Positions 1-5,639 of a DNA stretch of 8,052 nucleotides are shown here, piece after piece; the first letter of the stretch is position 1; the number at the start of each line of letters is the position of its first letter. The DNA is taken from assembly GCA_002452555.1 (NCBI GenBank), contig DKER01000236.1, positions 8,417 through 16,468 on the forward strand, in the 5' to 3' direction. Origin of the DNA: Fidelibacterota bacterium UBA6817. Its GTDB lineage: Bacteria > Fidelibacterota > Fidelibacteria > Fidelibacterales > Fidelibacteraceae. The notes below the pieces were generated by a model. The model saw nothing but the letters and a program-made list of their open reading frames with translations. It searched no databases and was not told the DNA's origin. The translations under genes and the position numbers were made by a program.

Positions 1-1
1 A

Positions 2-25
2 CCTCTGAACCTTTGAACTTCTGAA
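2..25. repeat. Degenerate 8-bp tandem repeat (3 units, cut by window edge)
   Basis: Three head-to-tail octamers are seen on the plus strand, CCTCTGAA, CCTTTGAA and CTTCTGAA (consensus CYTYTGAA), at 2-9, 10-17 and 18-25. They lie in the short stretch after the stop codon of the YchF-like gene and may continue left of the window. Similar short TTCAAAG-like intergenic repeats occur in several bacterial genomes. Its role is unknown, and it does not form a terminator hairpin. Confidence 0.6.
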
Positions 26-31
26 TTATTG

Positions 32-1105
32 CTAAACATTAAATCTGATATTCAGAATATCTCCGTCCTGTACTTTATATTCTTTTCCTTCCAGACGAAC
101 CTGTCCGTTTGCTTTTGCTTTAGCGAGTGAACCGGTTTGTATAAATTGTTCATATTGGATAACCTCTGCCCTGATAAATCCTTTTTCCAGGTCGGAGTGT
201 ATGGTTCCGGCAGCATCCGGGGCTTTTTCCCCGGCGTGCAAAGTCCAGGCCCTGACTTCATCCTCACCCACAGTAAAAAAACTTAACAGTCCGAGTCCCT
301 CATAAGCCGCCCTGATAACATGGTTGATTGCAGGTTCTTCAATTCCCGATTCGGCCATAAACATTGCTCTTTCTTCTTCGTCCAGCTCCTGGATCTCTTT
401 TTCGGATAAAGCAGAAACGGCTGTTACGGCCATGTTGGGATATACGGTTTTTACGGATTCTATGTGTTCTTCGCGTTTTAAATAGTTTTCTTCATTACAA
501 TTCAACACGGCCAGGAGTGGTTTTATGGAGAGAAACCGGAAACCCCGAATTCTCTTTTCGTCATCTTCACTCAGTTCCAAAGTCCGGATAGCCTTTCCGT
601 CATCAAGACAAGCTTTACAAAGAGACAAAACATCATGTTCTGCTTTATCGTATTGGGGAGCACCCCGTTGCTTCATATGCTCAACTTTTTCCAGCCGGCT
701 TTCGATCACCATCAGGTCTGCAAATTGAATTTCGTCTTCAAGATGTTGAATATCTGCCACAGGATTGAGTATTACCGGCTTCCCATCATCCCCAAATCCT
801 TCAAAAATCCGAATTACGGCAACCAAACCATCCACCTGCCGCACTGCCTCAAGGTATTTCGAAGATGTATCGCGACGGCTCCCCGTAGGAATACCCATAA
901 TATCTATGCAGTCAAAACTGGCAAATGTAGTTTTTTTCGGTTTGAATATTTCTGATAAGTGATCAACCCGGTTATCGGGAACGGTTACTCTTCCGCGCCT
1001 TGATTCTGCCATCCCTGAACGAATTGTTTCAAAATGATTTTGTGTCAGCAATTCAAACAGTGTGCTTTTACCCGAATATTTAAATCCAATGAACCCAAGT
1101 TCCAT
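32..1105 (-). CDS. ychF: YchF/OLA1-family NTPase, diverged
   Basis: This is a 357-residue P-loop NTPase of the Obg-HflX superfamily, YchF subfamily; typical members are about 363 residues, so it is full length. Visible motifs are the P-loop GFKYSGKST at 7-15, a G3-type DIMG at 68-71, NCNE at 202-205 and SALS at 231-234. NCNE fits the NxxE motif that gives YchF/OLA1 its ATP rather than GTP preference. The C-terminal TGS domain (about 274-357) ends with the family-typical VQDGDILNIRFNV. YchF proteins are cytosolic and bind ribosomes, and are linked to translation and stress control. Here the P-loop differs from the usual GLPNVGKS, and the usual glycine-rich GEGLGN stretch after G3 is replaced by RRDTSSK (78-84). 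It may therefore be a paralogue with altered nucleotide handling. ATG start with AGGTGA 3 nt upstream, 7 nt after the peptidase stop, so probably co-transcribed with it. Confidence 0.88.
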   Translation of the reverse strand: MELGFIGFKYSGKSTLFELLTQNHFETIRSGMAESRRGRVTVPDNRVDHLSEIFKPKKTTFASFDCIDIMGIPTGSRRDTSSKYLEAVRQVDGLVAVIRIFEGFGDDGKPVILNPVADIQHLEDEIQFADLMVIESRLEKVEHMKQRGAPQYDKAEHDVLSLCKACLDDGKAIRTLELSEDDEKRIRGFRFLSIKPLLAVLNCNEENYLKREEHIESVKTVYPNMAVTAVSALSEKEIQELDEEERAMFMAESGIEEPAINHVIRAAYEGLGLLSFFTVGEDEVRAWTLHAGEKAPDAAGTIHSDLEKGFIRAEVIQYEQFIQTGSLAKAKANGQVRLEGKEYKVQDGDILNIRFNV

Positions 1106-1108
1106 AAG

Positions 1109-1114
1109 TCACCT
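1109..1114 (-). promoter_or_regulatory. Shine-Dalgarno of the YchF-like gene, overlapping the upstream stop
   Basis: AGGTGA on the minus strand sits 3 nt before the ATG at 1105 and overlaps the TAG stop (1115-1113) of the peptidase gene. It matches the 3' half of the AGGAGGTGA consensus in the correct register. The layout suggests translational coupling and supports the chosen start. Confidence 0.6.
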
Positions 1115-2123
1115 ACTGCTTTTTATTTTTCAACCAGGCTAAAATCAATGTCTTTGTTGCCAAAACACCTTTTACGTGTGTTCGTTCCACACCGTGTGAT
1201 GCGCTTACTCCCGGACCAATGAGCCCAACCCGAATATCCAGCCCAGCCCTCAAGGCCATAGATCCGTCACTGCTGTAATAAGGGAAAACATCCAGCGTAT
1301 GTAAAATCATTTTTTCACGTGCCAAGGCAACCAATTCGCGTCGGATTTCAAGATCATATGGACCGGAACTGTCCTTGACACAGATGGATACGGCTGATTC
1401 TTTTCCATTGATCTTGTCACCGATTACACCCATATCCGCAATGAGGAGCTCTTTCATGGTATTCGGGAGTCCTGCCGGTGCCCCATGACCAACTTCTTCG
1501 TAATTTGAAAAGAAAAATCCTGCAGGAATCGTTTTAATTTCCTCTTTATGATTCAGGAGAATATCCAGAAGTATGCCGGCACAAGCCTTATCATCCATAA
1601 ACCGGGATTTTATAAAACCGGTATCCGTTACTTCAAAACGGGGATCAAAAAAGATATAATCTCCAATACTGATACCCAGGTTTTCGGTTTCCTCCCGTGA
1701 TTGAGTCTGGGCGTCAATCCGAACATGCATTCCCTGCATCTTTCTTTCCGTTTTAGAAATTTCCTGATTTGCATGTACTGCAGGATTATCAAGTAAAAAT
1801 GTTCCTCTGAAGGATTTCCCGGATTCAGTTTGAATAGTTAAGTATTCTCCTTCAAAATTATTGGGCGGCCATCCTCCAATTTGTGTCAGCTCCAGCGTCC
1901 CGTCGGACCGTATCCAGCTAATCATGCCGCCAAGAGTATCAATATGAGAAGCAACGACAAACTGCGGTTTATCCGACATGGTAACAAGCAGCGATCCTTT
2001 ATTCGTCACCTGAACAGCATATCCATTATTCATTAATTGTTTTGACAAATATTTGATTATGTCCTGAGTAAAACCGGATGGTGAAGGAATATTCACAAGA
2101 TCACGGATATAATCTACTGACAT
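1113..2123 (-). CDS. M42-family metallo-aminopeptidase
   Basis: This 336-residue protein has the architecture of the M42 (tetrahedral aminopeptidase/FrvX-like) family of cytosolic dinuclear-metal peptidases; members are usually about 340-360 residues. The expected metal and catalytic residues are visible in order: H60 and D62 in ASHIDTLGG, the bridging aspartate at D177 in SRFMDDKA, the catalytic/ligand pair E209-E210 in NYEEVG, D230 in IADMG, and H310 in SASHGVERTH. Residues about 66-160 between the first His and the DD motif correspond to the dimerisation domain that M42 enzymes carry. The enzyme probably trims N-terminal residues from short peptides, although some M42 homologues were annotated as endoglucanases without firm support. 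No signal peptide is present. The ATG is preceded by AAGGAG with a 7-nt spacer. It lies 29 nt after the second MotB gene and 7 nt before the YchF-like gene. Confidence 0.88.
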   Translation of the reverse strand: MSVDYIRDLVNIPSPSGFTQDIIKYLSKQLMNNGYAVQVTNKGSLLVTMSDKPQFVVASHIDTLGGMISWIRSDGTLELTQIGGWPPNNFEGEYLTIQTESGKSFRGTFLLDNPAVHANQEISKTERKMQGMHVRIDAQTQSREETENLGISIGDYIFFDPRFEVTDTGFIKSRFMDDKACAGILLDILLNHKEEIKTIPAGFFFSNYEEVGHGAPAGLPNTMKELLIADMGVIGDKINGKESAVSICVKDSSGPYDLEIRRELVALAREKMILHTLDVFPYYSSDGSMALRAGLDIRVGLIGPGVSASHGVERTHVKGVLATKTLILAWLKNKKQ

Positions 2124-2130
2124 TACAAAG

Positions 2131-2136
2131 CTCCTT
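2131..2136 (-). promoter_or_regulatory. Shine-Dalgarno of the M42 peptidase gene
   Basis: AAGGAG on the minus strand is 7 nt before the ATG at 2123, the best ribosome-binding site in the window. It fixes the peptidase start and suggests independent translation initiation in the 29-nt gap after the MotB gene. Confidence 0.65.
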
Positions 2137-2152
2137 ATTTTACAGCGAAAGA

Positions 2153-2848
2153 TTACTGAATTTTCTGGATGGACGCATCAATATAAATTTCAACCCGACG
2201 GTTCATGTTACGGCCATATTCAGTCGTATTATCTCCAATCGGCTTAAATTCTCCAAAACCTGCAACGGCAAATTTATTTTCTGCTATACCTGTATTTTCC
2301 TGAAGAATACGCATAACATTCTGAGCCCGGGCAGCACTCAGTTCCCAATTATCCCGGTATCGCAGATTGGGCCCGAGAGGGATATTGTCCGTATGTCCTT
2401 CAACCCGGATTTCCACATTCCACGATAAGGCGTTTTTATTCAACTCGTGAATAATACCTCTGTATTCACTTTCTTCCAGATGCAAAATTTTAAGATTTCG
2501 AATATCTTTTGAAATCTCAATTAATTGTTCATGCAATTCTGGAAGGGGATCGGCTTCGCCGAGATTAAAAAGCGAACGGCCGCTGATGGTGATCTGAACA
2601 CCCTTTGAATGTCGGTAGACGGAAAAGGAGGCAAGATTATTCTCACGGATTACATTTCTGATATCTGCTTCAGCTTCATCCAGACGATCATTGGTCCACT
2701 TGTGGATTCTTGATATTTCACCGGATTGCATGGCAATCATCATTATGAAAAATGTCAGCAACAGTGTCATAATATCTCCGAAAGACAGAATCCATCCCGT
2801 TCTGCTGGTCTTTTCCAGCAGCGATATGTACTCTTTGCCTGAACTCAT
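2153..2848 (-). CDS. motB: MotB-like stator protein with the conserved Asp (second of two)
   Basis: This is a 231-residue MotB/OmpA-family protein. One N-terminal membrane helix (about 19-40, starting GWILSFGDIMTLLLTFF) contains D25, six residues after W19. That is the position of the proton-carrying aspartate (D32 of E. coli MotB). A charged periplasmic linker (about 41-85) is followed by an OmpA-like peptidoglycan-binding domain (about 86-225) with EGHTDNIP at 150-157, NWELSAARA at 167-175 and NRRVE at 216-220. The protein should sit in the inner membrane, form a dimer within a MotA pentamer and anchor to peptidoglycan. Its start overlaps the stop of the preceding MotB-like gene in an ATGA arrangement, with no convincing Shine-Dalgarno, which implies translational coupling. 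About 230 residues is short compared with E. coli MotB (308). Flagellar function is not shown by this window. Confidence 0.88.
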   Translation of the reverse strand: MSSGKEYISLLEKTSRTGWILSFGDIMTLLLTFFIMMIAMQSGEISRIHKWTNDRLDEAEADIRNVIRENNLASFSVYRHSKGVQITISGRSLFNLGEADPLPELHEQLIEISKDIRNLKILHLEESEYRGIIHELNKNALSWNVEIRVEGHTDNIPLGPNLRYRDNWELSAARAQNVMRILQENTGIAENKFAVAGFGEFKPIGDNTTEYGRNMNRRVEIYIDASIQKIQ

Positions 2849-3543
2849 AAAGATGACAGATTCTCGGATATCATATTTATTTTTATATAAAGTTCAACTC
2901 TTCTGTTCTCATCCCAGTCACGAACATCATGTAAAGGATGAAAAGAACCATAACCCGATATGGAAAATATGTCGTCAGGGAGACCTGTTCTTTCCTTTAA
3001 ATAAATCATAACCTGATAAGCCCGGGCTGTAGACAAGTCCCAATTATCAGAAAACCGATTTGTCCTAATGGGTTGTTGATCTGAATGACCTTCAATTCGA
3101 ATATCTGTTTCTATTCGGTACCCGTATGATTTAATCTGAAGTATATTTTTTGCATATTTTTTTTCTATATCCGGCAAATCCGTGTTCATTATAATCTGAG
3201 TCAATTGAGCTAAATAAGGATAAAAATTAGGATTTATCTGATCCGAGGCTGAATTGAAAAAAGGCTGATTTCCTACAATAGAGGGGATTAGTATTTTGAC
3301 TCCTTTGGTACCCGTATTCTCAATATACAACCAGTCTGCTTTCAGATTTTTTTTCTGTTCTATCAGCTGTTGCCCGATCCACGCCGTCAGATTATCTGAG
3401 AATTTAAAGACCGATGCAGCCTCATTGGTTGCCTTGCCGATAAAGAGGAGAAAGAAAGCCAGAACACCCATCAGAAGGGATGCATATATAACCTTCCATC
3501 CGTCCCTGTCATAATCCCTGATTTGTTTCTGTTCAGCGTCCAT
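2845..3543 (-). CDS. MotB/OmpA-like protein lacking the proton-carrying Asp (first of two)
   Basis: This 232-residue protein has the same plan as its downstream neighbour. A short N-terminal cytosolic tail (1-15) is followed by one membrane helix (about 16-36, beginning WKVIYASLLMG) and a periplasmic OmpA-like domain (about 83-222). That domain shows EGHSDQQP at 151-158, NWDLSTARA at 167-175 and NRRVE at 213-217, so peptidoglycan binding looks intact. The E. coli MotB start of the helix is WKVAYAD; the aligned residue here is S22 (codon TCC), so the essential Asp is missing and no other acidic residue lies in the helix. The gene overlaps MotA by 11 nt and the next MotB by 4 nt. It is probably an inactive or structural partner that pairs with the Asp-containing MotB. 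Whether a heterodimer forms is inference. Confidence 0.85.
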   Translation of the reverse strand: MDAEQKQIRDYDRDGWKVIYASLLMGVLAFFLLFIGKATNEAASVFKFSDNLTAWIGQQLIEQKKNLKADWLYIENTGTKGVKILIPSIVGNQPFFNSASDQINPNFYPYLAQLTQIIMNTDLPDIEKKYAKNILQIKSYGYRIETDIRIEGHSDQQPIRTNRFSDNWDLSTARAYQVMIYLKERTGLPDDIFSISGYGSFHPLHDVRDWDENRRVELYIKINMISENLSSL

Positions 3544-4354
3544 GTTTCTTTAGAGAATCTTTGTCAATTTTCGGAATAAATGTTAACAATTTTTCTTCCA
3601 TAAGGAGGGGGTGTTCCTTGGCATGAATGCTAAGTATGCCGGTAAGAATGATTTCATTTATAAAGACTTCTTCATCAGAACGGATTTTTAATTTCCCGCC
3701 GATAGGAATAAATACAAGATTGGCCAGCAGAACGCCATAAAAAGTTGTCACCAGTGCTCGTCCCATCCCGCTTAATAGTGATGTCATCATAGCCTGTGTA
3801 TCCTGGGCAAAGGTGGCGATTCCTGTCACCTGACCTTGCTGAGTCATCATTAGTATCAACCCCATAACCGTTCCCAGCAGCCCGAATGCCGGTGCATAGG
3901 ATCCCATATTATAGAACATCTCCTGACCGTTACGGTGGCGAATAATCATATTCGTCATCTCGCTTCGGAGAAAACGTTCAAGTTTTTCGCCGTCTTTTTC
4001 CACCAGTGCCATTTCAACACCTGTCTGCATAAAACGGTTTATCATCTTCGGAATATGATTTTCCAGCTCAAGAATCCCCTTCTCGCGGACAATCTTGCTA
4101 TAGCCGGATAATTGATTGATTATTTTTATACTTTCCATCTCATGCTTGGTAAAAGCTTTACCGGTTACTTTCAACAATCCCAAAAATTTTTTGAAAGGAT
4201 AGTTGATAAGCGTGGCAGAAAGTGTTCCTCCCAAAACAATAGCCATAGCATTCCAGTTCAGAAATGCATGCGGAATACTAAATGAATCGTCCAGCATACC
4301 TAATGTTATCAGCCCAAGGCCTATCAATAGTCCGAAAAGTGTTGCTACATCCAT
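3533..4354 (-). CDS. motA: MotA-like proton-channel stator subunit
   Basis: This 273-residue inner-membrane protein follows the MotA pattern of four helices: about 2-20, 34-51, 152-171 and 199-219. A large cytosolic loop lies between helices 2 and 3. The conserved prolines are P155 in SYAPAFGLLGTVMGLI and P217 in VFIPIGG, matching P173 and P222 of E. coli MotA. In the cytosolic loop, R90 and E98 in IVREKGILELE match the charged residues that contact the flagellar rotor protein FliG. Five MotA copies surround a MotB dimer and turn ion flow into rotation. The ATG has AGGA 6 nt upstream (4361-4364) and lies 42 nt after the ANL-like gene. Its stop lies within the first codons of the next gene. 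Since no flagellar genes are visible, it could drive a flagellum, a gliding system or another envelope machine. Confidence 0.9.
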   Translation of the reverse strand: MDVATLFGLLIGLGLITLGMLDDSFSIPHAFLNWNAMAIVLGGTLSATLINYPFKKFLGLLKVTGKAFTKHEMESIKIINQLSGYSKIVREKGILELENHIPKMINRFMQTGVEMALVEKDGEKLERFLRSEMTNMIIRHRNGQEMFYNMGSYAPAFGLLGTVMGLILMMTQQGQVTGIATFAQDTQAMMTSLLSGMGRALVTTFYGVLLANLVFIPIGGKLKIRSDEEVFINEIILTGILSIHAKEHPLLMEEKLLTFIPKIDKDSLKKHGR

Positions 4355-4381
4355 AACTAATCCTGTTATTTAATTTGTAAA

Positions 4382-4410
4382 AAAATAAACATGTTTTTAT
4401 TGATCTTCAA
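4382..4410 (-). promoter_or_regulatory. Weak sigma70-like promoter candidate ahead of motA
   Basis: On the minus strand TTGAAG (4410-4405) and TATTTT (4387-4382) are separated by exactly 17 nt, each matching the -35/-10 consensus at 4 of 6 bases. A start site about 7 nt downstream would leave a short leader before motA containing its AGGA. The DNA is AT-rich, so chance is a real alternative. Confidence 0.2.
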
Positions 4411-5575
4411 GCAGAATAAAATCAGGAGGATTATTGTCAGGTATTTTGACATTCATCGGCGTTAAGAAATATTTTTTCAAAAATATATCCTGCTCATTAT
4501 TATCCGGTAAGAAAAGCGCATTCGGTAATGAATGACCGGCTAAAATCAGTTGGCCTGAATTATTATGGTTCTGTTCAGGAAAAATCTGAAAATCCATTGC
4601 TTTACACATCCGGGCTTCCAAACCATTAAAGATATAGCCATTGCCGGAACATCTGTCATCGGTCCACAATTCCCGCCATGGATATGGCAGTTTACGTCTG
4701 CTCAGCTTATTATCTTTTGCAATACAGATGAAAGCAGCATCTCTTAGGCTGTCATTGGGATTTATATCCGATATTATAATCTGATCCGGTTCAATATCCG
4801 TTATAACAACCTGTATTTTTTTTTCTTTAAGGATTTTTTCAGTATCCTCTACGCGAAACGGTTCGTCGAATCGGACTTCTGAACCGTAATAACAGGGTGT
4901 TATAACCGCAATCAGCCAGTCAGACAAATCCGTGATTGTTTTTGAAAAGGACACTCGTCCTTCACGGAAAAAGGAAAACTCTTTCCCGACAGACTGAGCT
5001 GCGGAAAGGATATTATACTGACTGTATTCTGCCCATACATTTTGAACCCGTGCATAAACAGCCGGATAATCAAGACGAACATAGGGGATCTCTACAGGGT
5101 CATTGATAAGAGGAACTTGTGACAGCAATGATTGAGGAAAAGGTATATCGGTAACAATTTTTACCGGAAATTTTTGAGAAACATAACCATCAATCGCTAC
5201 AGGCGTAAGATCCTCAGGGAAATTATGGAAAGGTTCTTCTCCTGAAATAACAACAGCAGGGATTCCCGCATCCATCAAAGCATGGAAAAGAAGAATCATC
5301 TCAGGTTTTGGTACTCGCTCAACAATAACAGGTGTTCTGCTGTTGAGGCCGGCTTTTAACAGCTGGCCGGACAAAGTGCGGACACAAGAAGTCCAATCGA
5401 AAAACGAGTAGGATTTTTTCTGAAACCAGGAAAAGGCAGGAGCATCCGGAATATACCGGCGATGTTGAATCAGAACAGATCCAAAATTCGGAAAGGGAAC
5501 CACTTCCTCATCATAAGGAATTCCAAGATAGTCGTGATAAAGCTCAGGAAGCGGGTAACGAATAGTTTTCATCAT
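4397..5575 (-). CDS. Degenerate ANL-fold (AMP-binding-like) protein, probable pseudoenzyme
   Basis: This 392-residue protein resembles the N-terminal domain of acyl-CoA synthetases/adenylation enzymes in layout. Residues about 33-110 follow the family's opening: APAFSW, a YSFFDW stretch, helix SGQLLKAGL, then VIVERVPKPEMILLFHALMDAGIPAVVIS. Residues about 225-260 resemble the later beta-alpha unit and GQLILAGHS (341-349) the Gel.vrG segment. The motifs that handle ATP are gone. There is no glycine-rich YTSGTTGxPKG (A3) around 165-200 and no YGxTE (A5) near 312-320. TPM (372-374) stands where TGD (A7) would be. The protein ends at DFILLEDQ, about where the hinge would begin, so the C-terminal lid with the catalytic Lys is absent. 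It is likely a cytosolic binding or scaffold protein rather than a ligase. Start is ATG-ATG with only a weak GAG upstream; the second ATG is possible. The ANL assignment is by pattern, moderately sure. Confidence 0.6.
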   Translation of the reverse strand: MMKTIRYPLPELYHDYLGIPYDEEVVPFPNFGSVLIQHRRYIPDAPAFSWFQKKSYSFFDWTSCVRTLSGQLLKAGLNSRTPVIVERVPKPEMILLFHALMDAGIPAVVISGEEPFHNFPEDLTPVAIDGYVSQKFPVKIVTDIPFPQSLLSQVPLINDPVEIPYVRLDYPAVYARVQNVWAEYSQYNILSAAQSVGKEFSFFREGRVSFSKTITDLSDWLIAVITPCYYGSEVRFDEPFRVEDTEKILKEKKIQVVITDIEPDQIIISDINPNDSLRDAAFICIAKDNKLSRRKLPYPWRELWTDDRCSGNGYIFNGLEARMCKAMDFQIFPEQNHNNSGQLILAGHSLPNALFLPDNNEQDIFLKKYFLTPMNVKIPDNNPPDFILLEDQ

Positions 5576-5639
5576 TTATGTACTCTGTAAAAAATCATGT
5601 AGGTCTTTTCCGGGAATAGTATAAAAGGATTAAACGATG

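Noticed and set aside
635..955. Plus-strand open frames, such as 635-955, 2078-2428 and 2691-3011.
   Set aside because: They lie antisense to well-supported genes, have no recognisable domains or ribosome sites, and read as shadows of the coding strand.
2153..3543. The two MotB-like genes as a recent duplication or an assembly artefact.
   Set aside because: They share only the family motifs; the N-termini, linkers and much of the OmpA domains differ, so the duplication is old or the genes have separate origins.
4387..4396. Perfect 10-bp palindrome AAACATGTTT just after the ANL-like stop, followed by a T-run on the minus strand, as a terminator.
   Set aside because: The stem is five AT-rich pairs with no loop, too weak for an intrinsic terminator. 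It could be a small operator, but nothing supports that.
4355..4396. A frameshifted C-terminal lid of the ANL-like protein hidden after its stop.
   Set aside because: Only 42 nt separate it from motA, far too short for the roughly 100-residue lid domain.
5576..5639. Possible promoter with TATACT on the minus strand in the 64-nt gap before the ANL-like gene.
   Set aside because: No TTGACA-like hexamer occurs at 16-18 nt spacing; the closest, TTGATA, is 24 nt away.
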